Origin: Breznakibacter xylanolyticus
GTDB lineage: Bacteria; Bacteroidota; Bacteroidia; Bacteroidales; Marinilabiliaceae
Direction: 5' to 3'
DNA length: 64,000 bases
Assembly (NCBI RefSeq): GCF_003254275.1
Contig: NZ_QKZK01000010.1
Location: forward strand, 32,644 to 96,643
The notes under the pieces are model-generated. The model searched no databases. It worked only from the letters and a program-made list of their open reading frames with translations, and had not been told where the DNA came from. A program made the translations under genes and the position numbers. The stretch's first letter is position 1. Every line of letters starts with the position of its first letter. This document shows, in pieces, positions 26,775-36,115 of the stretch.

Positions 26775-29700
26775 ATGGATATAATGAAATATTTTAAAAT
26801 AAGTGTGGTGGTTTGTGCGCTGCTGACGTTGTTTCCACTCAAGCAACTGGCACAAAACGCCATCAAAATCGATATCAACGCCATCGTGAGCGGTGCTGAT
26901 GGAGCACCCATTCAGGGGGCTGTTGTCTACTGCAAGCCCGATGATGTGTCGGCAACCACCGGCGCTGATGGTGCTTTTGCCATCAGTGCATCGCTCAATG
27001 CCCCTTTGACGGTGAATGCCATTGGCTTTAAAACCAAAGCGGTGGCTGCTGTGCCCGATCTGAAAAATATTACGCTCGAAGAAGACATCGAAACCGTGCA
27101 GGTGGCCTTTCGTAAAGTCAAAAAGTCTGATCTGTTGGTGGGCGTATCTTCGGTGAATGTGAAAGAGATCATCAAGAAAAATTTTAGCACTTACAGTTTG
27201 GATGGGATGAGTGCTTTGACCAACAGTTCCAACTGGGGCAATGGGAGCTACCTGTTGTTGGTTGACGGGGTGCCTCGCGCATCCGGCAATGTCAATATGG
27301 ATGAAGTGGATCAGGTGTCTTTCCTTAAAGGAGCTTCTGCTGTAGCGCTTTATGGTAGTCGTGCTGCTAAAGGTGTGGTTTACATCACTACCAAACGCGG
27401 TGAAGCCAATACCCAGGAAATTTCTGTTCGTGCCAATACCGGGATGAATTTTCCTAAAGCGTATCCCAAATACCTGGGGTCGGCCGAGTACATGACGCTC
27501 TACAACGAAGCGCGTGTGAACGATGGTCTGACACCTTTGTATAGTGATGAGAGCATTTATCACCATGCTTCGGGTGAAAACCCTTTTCGATATCCGGATG
27601 TTGACTTTTTCTCGTCCGATTATTTGAAGAAAGCCTATAACTACACTGTTGTGTCGACCGAAGTTAAAGGTGGGGGTGAACGTGCCCGTTATTATTCAAA
27701 CTTTGGATTTGCAAATTCCGGTGGCTTGCTCAACTTTGGTGAGGCCATTGAAAACAGCGGTAACAATCGTTTCAATGTGCGTGGAAACATCGATGTTGAT
27801 TTGAATGACTATTTGAGTTGCTATGTCGATGCCAACGTGATTTTTTACACCGGTCGTGGTGTGAATGCCAATTACTGGGCTGAGTCGGCCACTTTACGAC
27901 CCAACCGTTTTTCTCCCCTGGTGCCCATTGATATGATCGAAGCCGATGATGCATCTTCTAATGATTTTGTGAAAAACAGTAACTACATCATTGATGGAAA
28001 GTATATGTTGGGCGGGTCATCGCTGCATCAAACCAACCCCTTTGCGGCCATTTATGCCGGTGGTTACAACCGTTACAACAGCCGTCAGTTTCAGTTTAAA
28101 ACCGGCGTCAATGCCGACTTGAACAATGTGCTCGAAGGCTTGTCGTTTAACACAATGATTGCGGTTGACTATTCCAATACCTATTCGTTGGCTTACAATT
28201 ATCAATATGCGGTGTACGAGCCTACCTGGTCAAACTATCAGGGAGGTGATCTGATCGCTTCGTTGACCAAATATGGTAAAGATGCCACTTCGGGGAATCA
28301 AAACGTATCCGGCAGCTGGTATAGCCAAACCATTGCATTGTCCGGTCAGTTCAACTATTTGCGCTCGTTTAACGATGTGCACAATGTGTCCGGTACTTTG
28401 GTGGCTGCCGGTTTCCAAGTGGGCGAATCGGGTATTTATCACAAAACGGCCAATGCCAACATGGGTTTGCAGTTAGGCTATAACTTTATGAACAAGTACT
28501 ACTTCGATTTCAGTGGTGCCCTCATTCATTCTGCTAAGATGCCCGAAAACAACCGCAAGGCTTTCTCGCCTACCGTGTCGTTGGGATGGCGTTTGAGTGA
28601 AGAGGCTTTTATGGACAATGTCTCGGCCATCGATGATCTCAAATTGTCTGTGTCTGCCGGTATTATTCACACCGATCTGGATGTGGCTAACTACTACATG
28701 TATCAGGGGTATTATACCTATAAAGATGCCGGTTATTATGGTTGGAAAGATGGAACCGGGGTGCAGTCTTTCGACCGCCGTTTGGGAAGTAACCCCAATA
28801 TGAAATTCCCCAAGCGTGAAGAAATCAGCTTGGGATTGGATGGTTCGTTCTTCAATCGTTTAATTACCCTCAATGGTTCTCTTTTTGCAACCCGTACGAC
28901 CGGTAACCTGGTACAATCATATGTGGATTATCCCAGCTATTTCTCCACCGGATATCCTCAGTATTCTGAAGTGCCTTACGTCAATTATAACGACGATCAG
29001 CGCATTGGTGCCGATTTTTATGTGACATTGAACAAGAAAATCGGTCAAGTCGATTGGTCTCTCGGAGTTTCGGGGATGGTGTTCGATTCTGAGGCACTCA
29101 AACGTTCTGAGAATTACGAATTTGAATATCAGAACGATGCCGGGAAGCCGTTGGATGCCCTTTGGGGGCTCAAAAGCGACGGTTTCTTTAAAGATGCTGA
29201 CGATATCGCTGCTTCTGATTATCAAACATTTGGCCAGGTTAAACCCGGTGACATCAAGTATATCGACCAAAACAATGATGGGTTGATCGATTCTAAAGAT
29301 GCTGTCTATCTTGGCAAAGCCGGATGGTATGGTTCGCCTTTCTCGATGGGGGTAAACCTCACGGTTAAATGGAAAAACTTCACCTTCTTTGCCATGGGAA
29401 CCGGAAGATATGGCGCTCATGCCTTTAAGAGCGGTTCTTACTATTGGGTCGATGGTGACGACAAATATTCTGAAGTGGTTCGTGATCGATGGACTGAACA
29501 AACCAAAGATTCTGCCAAATATCCTCGTTTGACCACATTGACCAGCGATAATAACTTCCGCAACTCTGATTTTTGGTTGTACAGCACCGATCGTTTCGAT
29601 CTTGAAAAAGTGCAGGTGACCTACAAACTCCCTCAATCGTTGTTGAGCCGTACTTTCATTAGCGATATGGATGTGTATGTGGCTGGTTATGATCTGTTGA

Positions 29701-29792
29701 CCATTGCTCCCGAACGCGAAATATTGGAACGCAATGTGGGAAGTGCTCCGCAAACACGTTTTTACAACGTTGGTCTTAAGGCAACATTTTAA
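26775..29792 (+). CDS. xusC: Second SusC-type TonB-dependent transporter
   Basis: The 1005-residue protein (ATG 26775; 26784 also possible) has a signal peptide ending KQLAQ. A divergent CarboxypepD-like domain follows (about 32-95, VSGADGAPIQGAVVYC), then a plug with LLLVDGVPRASGNVNMDEVDQVSFLKGASAVALYGSRAAKGVVYITTKRG split around usual SusC positions, and a barrel ending VGLKATF. It is shorter and more divergent than XusA, as expected for the second pair of a xus operon. It lies 36 bp after xusB, so it is co-transcribed. Its ligand is probably a differently decorated or longer xylo-oligosaccharide, which is inference. Confidence 0.85.
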   Translation: MDIMKYFKISVVVCALLTLFPLKQLAQNAIKIDINAIVSGADGAPIQGAVVYCKPDDVSATTGADGAFAISASLNAPLTVNAIGFKTKAVAAVPDLKNITLEEDIETVQVAFRKVKKSDLLVGVSSVNVKEIIKKNFSTYSLDGMSALTNSSNWGNGSYLLLVDGVPRASGNVNMDEVDQVSFLKGASAVALYGSRAAKGVVYITTKRGEANTQEISVRANTGMNFPKAYPKYLGSAEYMTLYNEARVNDGLTPLYSDESIYHHASGENPFRYPDVDFFSSDYLKKAYNYTVVSTEVKGGGERARYYSNFGFANSGGLLNFGEAIENSGNNRFNVRGNIDVDLNDYLSCYVDANVIFYTGRGVNANYWAESATLRPNRFSPLVPIDMIEADDASSNDFVKNSNYIIDGKYMLGGSSLHQTNPFAAIYAGGYNRYNSRQFQFKTGVNADLNNVLEGLSFNTMIAVDYSNTYSLAYNYQYAVYEPTWSNYQGGDLIASLTKYGKDATSGNQNVSGSWYSQTIALSGQFNYLRSFNDVHNVSGTLVAAGFQVGESGIYHKTANANMGLQLGYNFMNKYYFDFSGALIHSAKMPENNRKAFSPTVSLGWRLSEEAFMDNVSAIDDLKLSVSAGIIHTDLDVANYYMYQGYYTYKDAGYYGWKDGTGVQSFDRRLGSNPNMKFPKREEISLGLDGSFFNRLITLNGSLFATRTTGNLVQSYVDYPSYFSTGYPQYSEVPYVNYNDDQRIGADFYVTLNKKIGQVDWSLGVSGMVFDSEALKRSENYEFEYQNDAGKPLDALWGLKSDGFFKDADDIAASDYQTFGQVKPGDIKYIDQNNDGLIDSKDAVYLGKAGWYGSPFSMGVNLTVKWKNFTFFAMGTGRYGAHAFKSGSYYWVDGDDKYSEVVRDRWTEQTKDSAKYPRLTTLTSDNNFRNSDFWLYSTDRFDLEKVQVTYKLPQSLLSRTFISDMDVYVAGYDLLTIAPEREILERNVGSAPQTRFYNVGLKATF

Positions 29793-29928
29793 CATCTAAG
29801 TGTTGATGTGATGTATTATTCATGATATGAGACATGTCCCTTTTTTTTTTGGACTCAATTTTCACACGGATTGTGTGGTTTTCTGATTTGACGGGGGCAT
29901 GAACATTTCAATATCAAACTATAGACAA

Positions 29929-31695
29929 ATGAAAAAGATTTTTTTAATATGTTTATCAGCCGTTGCGGTGCTTACCGGTTGTGAAGATGTGTTCGAACCA
30001 GCCGTTGAGAACAAGCTGGAGCTCGAAAACGCCTATGCAAATGCTACTTATGCTCAGGGGTTACTGCTCAATGGTTACAATCGTATCCCAACTAACTCGT
30101 GGACGTACAACGATGTGGCTACCGACAACGCCGTGAGCAACGACCGCGCCAATGGCTATCGTAAGATTGCTACCGGTCAGTGGACTTCAAGTAATAATCC
30201 ATTGAATCAGTGGAGCAATTCTCGTGCTGCCATTCAGTATCTTAACCTTTTCTTGCAGGTCAACGACAGCGTGAATTATGCCATCGACGAGGAGGTGAAT
30301 AAGATGTTCATTGATCGTATGAAAGGGGAGGCTTTGGGGTTGCGTGCTCTGTTTATGTTCCATTTGCTCGAAGCCCATGCCGGTCGCACCACTGAGAATG
30401 AATTGCTTGGTGTGCCCATTGTGTTGGAACCCGAGAATTTAAATTCTGACTTCAATCAGCCTCGTGCTTCATTTGAAGCTTGCATGAAACAGATTTATAG
30501 CGATCTGGATAAGGCTGAAGAGCTGTTGCCGCTCGATTTTGAGAACATTGCTTCGGATGCTGCTGTTCCCGAGAAGTATGCGGCCAAAGGACGAACCAAG
30601 GATGACTACAACCGTGTATTTGGTGAGACTTTCCGTTTGCGCATGACCAAACGCATCGCCAAAGGCATTCGTGCCAAGGCTGCGTTGTTGGCTGCCAGCC
30701 CTGCTTATAGCGATGGTAATACCACTACCTGGGCGGATGCGGCCAATTATGCCGCCGATGTCATTGACCTCAATGGCGGACTCAACGGTTTGCCCGGCAA
30801 TGGTTATACCTGGTATGTGAACACTGCTGAAATTGATGCCGTGGCTTCGGGCACAACCCCCAAAGAAATCCTTTGGCGTGGTAACCTCGAAACGGCTAGT
30901 AACAGTGTGGAACGCGAAAATTATCCTCCTACACTTTTTGGAAATGGTCGCGTGAATCCTACTCAAAACCTGGTGGATGCGTTCCCCATGGCCAATGGAT
31001 ACCCCATTGCCGATGGGGCTGCCGGGTATGATGCGACAAAACCTTACGACAACCGTGACCCTCGTTTGCTCGCTTACGTATTGGTCAATGGCAGCAAGGC
31101 AGGGGTGAATAGCTCGGTTATCAATACTGCCTCTGATGCGACCACCAACGATGGGTTAAACAAAGTAGAAACTTCTACCCGTACCGGTTATTACATGCGT
31201 AAGCTCATGCGTCAGGACATTAACCTGAGTTCTTCGTCTACCACTACCCAAAAGCGCTACCAGCCCCGCATTCGTTATACCGAGATTTATCTCATCTATG
31301 CTGAGGCTGCCAATGAAGCTTGGGGGCCAACCGGTAACGGTGGTCGTGCTTACTCGGCTTATGATGTGATCAAGAAAATTCGCAACCGTGCCGGGGTAGG
31401 CATATCTAATGGCGATGCTTACCTGGAGTCGATCAAAGGCGATCAGGAAAAGATGCGTGAACTCATCCGTAACGAGCGTCGTCTGGAGCTTTGTTTCGAA
31501 GGGTTCCGTTTCTGGGATTTGCGCCGTTGGAAAGCCAATATCAATGAGACTGCCAATGGGGTGAGTATTGTGGATGGTGCTTATGAAATCATTCCTGTGG
31601 AGAGTCGTGACTATAAACCTTATATGATTTATGGTCCCATTCCTTACAGCGAAACCCTGAAATACGATCAATTGATGCAAAACCAGGGATGGTAA
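29929..31695 (+). CDS. xusD: Second SusD-type lipoprotein, partner of XusC
   Basis: ATG 29929 gives 588 residues with a tight lipoprotein signal (KKIFLICLSAVAVLTGC, Cys18). The frame start 30 bases earlier would put ten polar residues before it, so it was rejected. The SusD fold is supported by 'GEALGLRALFMFHLLEAHAG', 'RIRYTEIYLIYAEAANEAWG', 'RNERRLELCFEGFRFWDLRRWK' and the closing LMQNQGW. It follows xusC after 136 bp, a larger gap than elsewhere in the operon, containing a T-rich stretch. It probably forms the lid of the XusC transporter. A hairpin at 31740-31763 separates it from xusE. Confidence 0.86.
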   Translation: MKKIFLICLSAVAVLTGCEDVFEPAVENKLELENAYANATYAQGLLLNGYNRIPTNSWTYNDVATDNAVSNDRANGYRKIATGQWTSSNNPLNQWSNSRAAIQYLNLFLQVNDSVNYAIDEEVNKMFIDRMKGEALGLRALFMFHLLEAHAGRTTENELLGVPIVLEPENLNSDFNQPRASFEACMKQIYSDLDKAEELLPLDFENIASDAAVPEKYAAKGRTKDDYNRVFGETFRLRMTKRIAKGIRAKAALLAASPAYSDGNTTTWADAANYAADVIDLNGGLNGLPGNGYTWYVNTAEIDAVASGTTPKEILWRGNLETASNSVERENYPPTLFGNGRVNPTQNLVDAFPMANGYPIADGAAGYDATKPYDNRDPRLLAYVLVNGSKAGVNSSVINTASDATTNDGLNKVETSTRTGYYMRKLMRQDINLSSSSTTTQKRYQPRIRYTEIYLIYAEAANEAWGPTGNGGRAYSAYDVIKKIRNRAGVGISNGDAYLESIKGDQEKMRELIRNERRLELCFEGFRFWDLRRWKANINETANGVSIVDGAYEIIPVESRDYKPYMIYGPIPYSETLKYDQLMQNQGW

Positions 31696-31739
31696 TCCAC
31701 GGTGTGTCCTTTGATGTTACTTAATCTGATTTCTTCACT

Positions 31740-31763
31740 GCCGATGACAATGGTGTCATCGGC
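31740..31763 (+). promoter_or_regulatory. Perfect intercistronic hairpin between xusD and xusE
   Basis: GCCGATGACA (31740-31749) pairs perfectly with TGTCATCGGC (31754-31763) over a 4-base loop. There is no T-run, so it is more likely an RNA stability or processing element than a terminator. Confidence 0.45.
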
Positions 31764-31878
31764 CTGTAGAAATCGAAATAAGTCAGTTGTAGATGAGTGG
31801 CGGTTTGCCTCATCTGAATTTTATCACGAATGAATGATGGGCAGTTGCTCTGATCAATAATCAATTAATAGCAGACTA

Positions 31879-32904
31879 ATGAAAAAGTTATTTTATATAC
31901 CTCTTGTCCTGTTGGTGGCACTGGGTGCTTGTAAAAATCAGGATTGGGATTATCCCGATTATGATTCTCAAACCGTGTATTTCCCTTATCAGTTTCCTGT
32001 TCGCACCATTACGCTTGGCGACGATATTTTCGACACCTCCATGGACAATGCCCATAAATGCAAAATCATGGCTGGGACAGGTGGTGTTTATACTGCCAAC
32101 AGCGACGTGGTGATTGACGTGACTGTCGATAATGCCATGTGCGAGGGCTTGTTCCGCTTTGCCGGCGGTGGTGATCTGGTGCCAATGCCTGCGAATTATT
32201 ATTCTTTATTGTCCAATCAAATCACCATCCCTTCTGGCGAGATTTCAGGGGGAGTGGAAGTGCAGTTGACCGATGCTTTCTTTGCCGATCCGCTGGCCAT
32301 TCAGAAAACTTATGTGATTCCCTTGCGGATGACCAACGTGGCCAATGCCGATTCAATTCTTGAGGGTAAGCCGAATACCTCCACAGCTCGTCGTGGTGTG
32401 AGTGGCGATTGGGCCATTGCTCCAATGGATTATGTCTTTTATGCTGTCAAATACATCAATCCCTGGCATGGGTTTTACCTGCGTCGCGGGAAGGATGTGG
32501 TGACTGGTAAAGATGGAAATGCTGCTTTAAATGAGTCTTTTGTGCGTCATGCGGCCTATGTCGAAAAGGATGAAGTGAACAGCTTGACCACGCTGGCATA
32601 TAAGCAGACCAGTTTTCCTGTGACGTTGACTTTGTCGGGAACCAAGGCGATTTATAATCTGATTCTTTCGTTTGATGATAATGGGAACTGTACTGTTTCT
32701 TCCGACTCTCAGACTTTTACGGCCACCGGTTCCGGCAAATTTGTCAGCAAAGGTGAGAAAAACAGTTGGGGATCAAAAGATCGTGATGCGTTGTACCTCT
32801 CGTATCAAATCGAATTGGCCGATCGCACTGTTGCAACCACCGACACTCTGGTGATGCGTAACCGTGGCGTGGTGGTGGAAACTTTTACGCCTGAATTGAA
32901 ATAA
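31879..32904 (+). CDS. xusE: DUF1735/DUF5627-type surface lipoprotein (XusE-like)
   Basis: The 341-residue lipoprotein (LLVALGAC, Cys18) has an N-terminal BT_3987/DUF1735-like sandwich (about 30-165; 'SQTVYFPYQFPVRTITLGDDIFDTSMDN' split over two strands, 'NYYSLLSNQITIPSGEISGGVEVQLTDAFF'). The C-terminal domain (about 185-340) resembles DUF5627. This pairing is the usual fifth gene of xylan-utilisation operons, where it is thought to bind xylan at the cell surface. It lies between xusD and the GH10 xylanase. Its stop codon overlaps a possible TAATTTTG promoter box at 32902. Binding function is inferred from the family and context. Confidence 0.78.
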   Translation: MKKLFYIPLVLLVALGACKNQDWDYPDYDSQTVYFPYQFPVRTITLGDDIFDTSMDNAHKCKIMAGTGGVYTANSDVVIDVTVDNAMCEGLFRFAGGGDLVPMPANYYSLLSNQITIPSGEISGGVEVQLTDAFFADPLAIQKTYVIPLRMTNVANADSILEGKPNTSTARRGVSGDWAIAPMDYVFYAVKYINPWHGFYLRRGKDVVTGKDGNAALNESFVRHAAYVEKDEVNSLTTLAYKQTSFPVTLTLSGTKAIYNLILSFDDNGNCTVSSDSQTFTATGSGKFVSKGEKNSWGSKDRDALYLSYQIELADRTVATTDTLVMRNRGVVVETFTPELK

Positions 32905-32909
32905 TTTTG
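32902..32909 (+). promoter_or_regulatory. Possible internal -7 box before xyn10A
   Basis: TAATTTTG matches the -7 consensus and uses the xusE stop codon TAA as its first three bases. It lies 84 bp before the xylanase ATG. An additional start for xyn10A is possible, but a chance match cannot be excluded. Confidence 0.3.
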
Positions 32910-32993
32910 ATTGTGACCGAAAGTACGGCGGCATTCATAATCGATCAACAGGTGGTGGATGCCCCGATTTTCAAAAACATAAAACAATTAAAC

Positions 32994-35168
32994 ATGAGAC
33001 ATTATAATAAAATGCTGCTTGGTTCGATGGTCGCCTTGGCCATGGCTTCCTGTGCCGACGACTCCAAGCTTGAGTTCGACGTCGAGAAGCCCGAGACCGT
33101 GGCCATCATGGAGGAGATCAATAAGTATGAGCCGTTGAAATCGTATGTCAACCGTGCTGAAAATCCCCAGTTCAAATTGGGGGTGGGGGCTTCGTTGGCC
33201 GATTACAATGCCAAGGGGTTAATTTATCGGTTAATCAATCACAACTTTGATGAAATGACCATGGGGTACGAAATGAAGCATGCTTCGATCGTTCAGGCCG
33301 ATGGTTCTTTGAAGTTAAATGATGTGAATGATTTGATTGCCACTGCAAAAGAAGCCGGAGTGACTGTATTTGGTCATACCCTTTGTTGGCATTCCGGACA
33401 AAACGCGGCTTACCTCAACAGCCTCATTGCGCCCGAAATTTTGTCGGAACCTGCCGGGCCGACATGGGATGAAGTGGCTGGTGTTAATTTTGAAAGCGAT
33501 GCTGCTTCTAACTATTCGGTCAATGCCAATGCCATTGCATCTTTTACTGCTGATGGTGAAGGTGCCGATGGTAAAGGTCGTGCTTTAAAAGTGACCAATG
33601 AGGCTGTTCGTACCAACGAGTGGGACGCTCAGTTCTATTTTTCTTTTGGCTTATCGATGGTTGAGGGCGAGCAGTATGAACTGACCATGGATGTGAAAGC
33701 CGATGAGGCTGTGAACATCAATACTCAAGCGCAGGTGTCGCCCGGTAATTATAAACACTGGGATTTCTTTGGTGCCATTCCTGCGACGACTCAGTGGACG
33801 GAGTTCAAAAAAGTGTATACCGTCACGGCCAGTACAGCAACCTCTGGTGCTATTGCGCTCAACTTGGGTAAATTTGCCACTTCGGTCTATTTCGACAACA
33901 TTGTGTTGAAGAAATATAACGAGGGTGGAAGCGTGGCTTCAGGGCCAATCAGTGCAGGGTATGCCTATTGGTTTGAAAACCCAACTGCTGGTAACTTCTG
34001 GTCTTGTCAGATTAAGTATCCTTTAACAGGGATTCAGGGCAGTAAAGATTATACCCTTAAATTTGCTGCAAAAGCTACCGTGGCCGGAAAAATCAGAGCC
34101 GAGTTGCAAACTTCGGGTGTATGGACCAGTTCTTCCTTTGGTCAGTTTGATGTTCCTACCGAATGGAAAGAGTTTGAATTAAAAGTACAAAACACCGAAG
34201 CCGGGCGCGATGGTTTAATTTTTAGCTTTGGCGATTATGCGGGTAAGGTGTTTATTGATAATGTTTCTTTGACCGCCGATGGAAGTTCCACTAACCTGGT
34301 TGCTGATAGCGACTTCGAAAACGGTATCGGCAGTTGGGCCGGATGGGGTGGTAGTTCTACCCGTGGCTTGTCGGCCGAAGGCGAAGGTTTTGGCGGAATG
34401 GGCATTCCCATCAGAGAAAAAACGCCTGAAGAGAAGCGTGAAATTATCGACACTGCTTTGAAGACCTTCATCAGCGGCATGGTGACCAATTGTAAAGATT
34501 ATATCACGGCTTGGGATGTGGTGAACGAACCCATGTCTGACTGGCCCGATCCTTCGCAATTGAAGACTGGTGTTGGCAAAACCGTGGCCGATGATGAGTT
34601 CTTCTGGCAGGATTATATGGGCAAAGATTACGCCGTTCAAGCCATTAAGTATGCGCGTGAGTTTGGTAATGAGGATGATCTGTTGTTTATCAACGATTAC
34701 GGTCTCGAAGGTGCCGATCAGAAAAAATGCAAAGGCCTGATCGATTACATCGCTTATGTTGAAAGCAAAGGCGTGAAAGTTGACGGTATTGGCACTCAAA
34801 TGCACGTAACGCTTGGTGTGACTTCCATCGAAGGCATTCGTGACATGTTGACCAACCTGGCTGCAACCGGTAAACTGGTGAAAATCTCGGAGCTCGACAT
34901 GGGCATTCGTCCCGAAGGTGCTTCTGAAAACCTCAAAACCAGTGAACTTACCGATGATCAGCATCGTGCCATGGGCGCGTTCTACAAGGAAATTATCGAT
35001 GCTTACTTCGAGTTGGTGCCTGCCTCTCAGCGTTATGGCATCACCTTGTGGAGTGCCCAGGACAGCCCGGCTAAATCATCCTGGAGAGCCGATGAGCCCA
35101 TTGGATTGTGGAATGCCAAATTCGAACGCAAACATGCCTACACCGGCGTGGCTGACGGGTTGAAATAA
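32994..35168 (+). CDS. xyn10A: GH10 endo-xylanase with inserted carbohydrate-binding modules
   Basis: ATG 32994 gives 724 residues with a lipoprotein signal (ALAMASC, Cys20). An in-frame TTG at 32907 would add 29 unlike residues and was rejected. The GH10 barrel starts at about 40 with 'FKLGVGASLADY' and 'VFGHTLCWHSGQ'. It is interrupted at about 145-480 by two CBM4/22-like sandwiches, each ending in 'VYFDNIVLKKY' or 'VFIDNVSLTADG', then resumes. Acid/base is Glu512 in WDVVNEP; nucleophile is Glu633 in ISELDMG. This split-catalytic-domain layout is the known hallmark of PUL-borne GH10 enzymes in Bacteroides and Prevotella. The anchored enzyme should cut surface xylan into oligosaccharides for XusA-D. 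A strong terminator follows. Confidence 0.92.
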   Translation: MRHYNKMLLGSMVALAMASCADDSKLEFDVEKPETVAIMEEINKYEPLKSYVNRAENPQFKLGVGASLADYNAKGLIYRLINHNFDEMTMGYEMKHASIVQADGSLKLNDVNDLIATAKEAGVTVFGHTLCWHSGQNAAYLNSLIAPEILSEPAGPTWDEVAGVNFESDAASNYSVNANAIASFTADGEGADGKGRALKVTNEAVRTNEWDAQFYFSFGLSMVEGEQYELTMDVKADEAVNINTQAQVSPGNYKHWDFFGAIPATTQWTEFKKVYTVTASTATSGAIALNLGKFATSVYFDNIVLKKYNEGGSVASGPISAGYAYWFENPTAGNFWSCQIKYPLTGIQGSKDYTLKFAAKATVAGKIRAELQTSGVWTSSSFGQFDVPTEWKEFELKVQNTEAGRDGLIFSFGDYAGKVFIDNVSLTADGSSTNLVADSDFENGIGSWAGWGGSSTRGLSAEGEGFGGMGIPIREKTPEEKREIIDTALKTFISGMVTNCKDYITAWDVVNEPMSDWPDPSQLKTGVGKTVADDEFFWQDYMGKDYAVQAIKYAREFGNEDDLLFINDYGLEGADQKKCKGLIDYIAYVESKGVKVDGIGTQMHVTLGVTSIEGIRDMLTNLAATGKLVKISELDMGIRPEGASENLKTSELTDDQHRAMGAFYKEIIDAYFELVPASQRYGITLWSAQDSPAKSSWRADEPIGLWNAKFERKHAYTGVADGLK

Positions 35169-35235
35169 ATAGTATTTGATCATTTTCATTCGCTTCTCTA
35201 CGATATGGCGAATGTGAAAGTTGAACAAATTGAAT

Positions 35236-35275
35236 AAAAAAAGAGGTTGCTGATGATTCGGCAACCTCTTTTTCA
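35236..35275 (+). terminator. Intrinsic terminator of the xus operon
   Basis: AAAAAGAGGTTGC (ending 35250) pairs with GCAACCTCTTTTT (from 35261), giving a stem of about 13 bp with a T-run. Confidence 0.85.
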
Positions 35276-35303
35276 TTCGTTTTAGCCCCGGAATGGCCAT
35301 GAT

Positions 35304-35368
35304 TGTCTGATTTTATAAATCAAATGTCTGAAATCAAAACCCCTCATCCCTCATTGATCTTAAATTTG
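35304..35368 (+). promoter_or_regulatory. Shared promoter/operator module, copy 4 (orphan)
   Basis: TGTCTGA at 35304 and a second perfect TGTCTGA at 35325 (21-bp spacing) precede TAAATTTG at 35361-35368, again exactly 57 bp from the first base. Its first 17 bases equal copy 1. The AAGTCGATG block is not conserved here. No protein gene follows on this strand; the next genes are convergent. Confidence 0.6.
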
Positions 35369-35372
35369 TATC

Positions 35373-35515
35373 ACAATCATTCACCAATCCCAGCTTGAAT
35401 CTTAAGTCTTGAATCTTGATACTTGTGACTTGATACTAGCGTCTGATATCTATTAATCCAAAATATTTGAACGATAACAAACCTGTTTGAGTAAGCGTTT
35501 TCAGGTTTGTTTCTA
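35373..35515 (+). ncRNA. Candidate small RNA under the orphan operator
   Basis: A transcript starting about 5 bases after the -7 box at 35361-35368 would be about 140 nt. It would end after the hairpin AACAAACCTG (35476-35485) / CAGGTTTGTT (35502-35511), which is followed by TTCTATC, a weak T-tail. The internal part contains CTTGAATCTTGATACTTG-like words also found as low-complexity repeats near 36.9 kb, so the body may not be a dedicated RNA. No plausible reading frame is present. Read-through would be antisense to mnhG. Support comes only from the promoter geometry and the hairpin. Confidence 0.3.
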
Positions 35516-35605
35516 TCAATTGTCCGCTCTATCTTTTATTGTTTGGATAGCTGCCGGTTCGTTGATGAATGTTAGGAGGTTGTCTTTGTCAGGGACAACC
35601 TCTGT

Positions 35606-35899
35606 TCATTTATCCCCCTGGCCATTGTCGTTACCGTTGCGCCATACCTTAGCCAGCAAGTGCGCTGCCACAGGTGCCATAAACACCACAGTGAGAAAAA
35701 TGATGACAGTCTTGATAAAGATGCCCCAATTGAGAAAATAAAGGTTCACGGCCAGCAACAGCAGCACCATGCCCAACGATGACACCTTGGTGACCGCATG
35801 CATACGCGCATACAAGTCGCCAAATCGCAGGATCCCAATCCCCGCGATAAACACCAGCAACGAAGCTGAAATAATGATAATCCCGATAAGATAACCCAT
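35606..35899 (-). CDS. mnhG: Na+/H+ antiporter subunit MnhG/MrpG
   Basis: This 97-residue protein has three hydrophobic segments and the MnhG signature 'GIGILRFGDLYARMHAVTKVSSLG' split across the first loop and second helix, followed by 'VFMAPVAAHLLAKV'. MrpG is a small subunit of the Mrp complex, which exports Na+ in exchange for H+ using membrane potential. It is the last gene of the leftward mnh operon. It is separated from mnhF by 216 bp of pyrimidine-rich repeat DNA, unusual for this normally compact operon. Convergent with the xus operon and its orphan promoter. Confidence 0.92.
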   Translation of the reverse strand: MGYLIGIIIISASLLVFIAGIGILRFGDLYARMHAVTKVSSLGMVLLLLAVNLYFLNWGIFIKTVIIFLTVVFMAPVAAHLLAKVWRNGNDNGQGDK

Positions 35900-36024
35900 G
35901 GTTATTGAATTTTAATTGTATTTGGGGCAATTGATTGATATGCAATTTATTTAGAAGTGCTTCCCGGGCTGTTTGTCCGATATGACTGATAATTCGCATC
36001 CTATCAATGATCATTCCCTTCCCC

Positions 36025-36115
36025 CCGTAAACTTCTAACCCCCTCCACTCTTCCTCTTTTAAACTCCTAAACTCCTAAACTCTTCCACTCTTCCACTCCT
36101 AAAACTCCTCCACTC
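36025..36115. repeat. Pyrimidine-rich low-complexity tract between mnhF and mnhG
   Basis: The + strand is built from short words such as CTCCTAAACTC, CCACTCTTCCACTC and CTCCACTC. The mRNA-sense strand of the operon is therefore purine-rich (GAGTGGAAGAG). Same family as 36486-36564, 37660-37768 and 42920-43035. Confidence 0.65.

Noticed and set aside
32907..32993. Upstream TTG start for the xylanase
   Set aside because: It would place 29 polar residues before a clear lipoprotein signal.
35487..35741. 84-residue + strand frame behind the orphan operator
   Set aside because: It is mostly antisense to mnhG, so it is a shadow frame.
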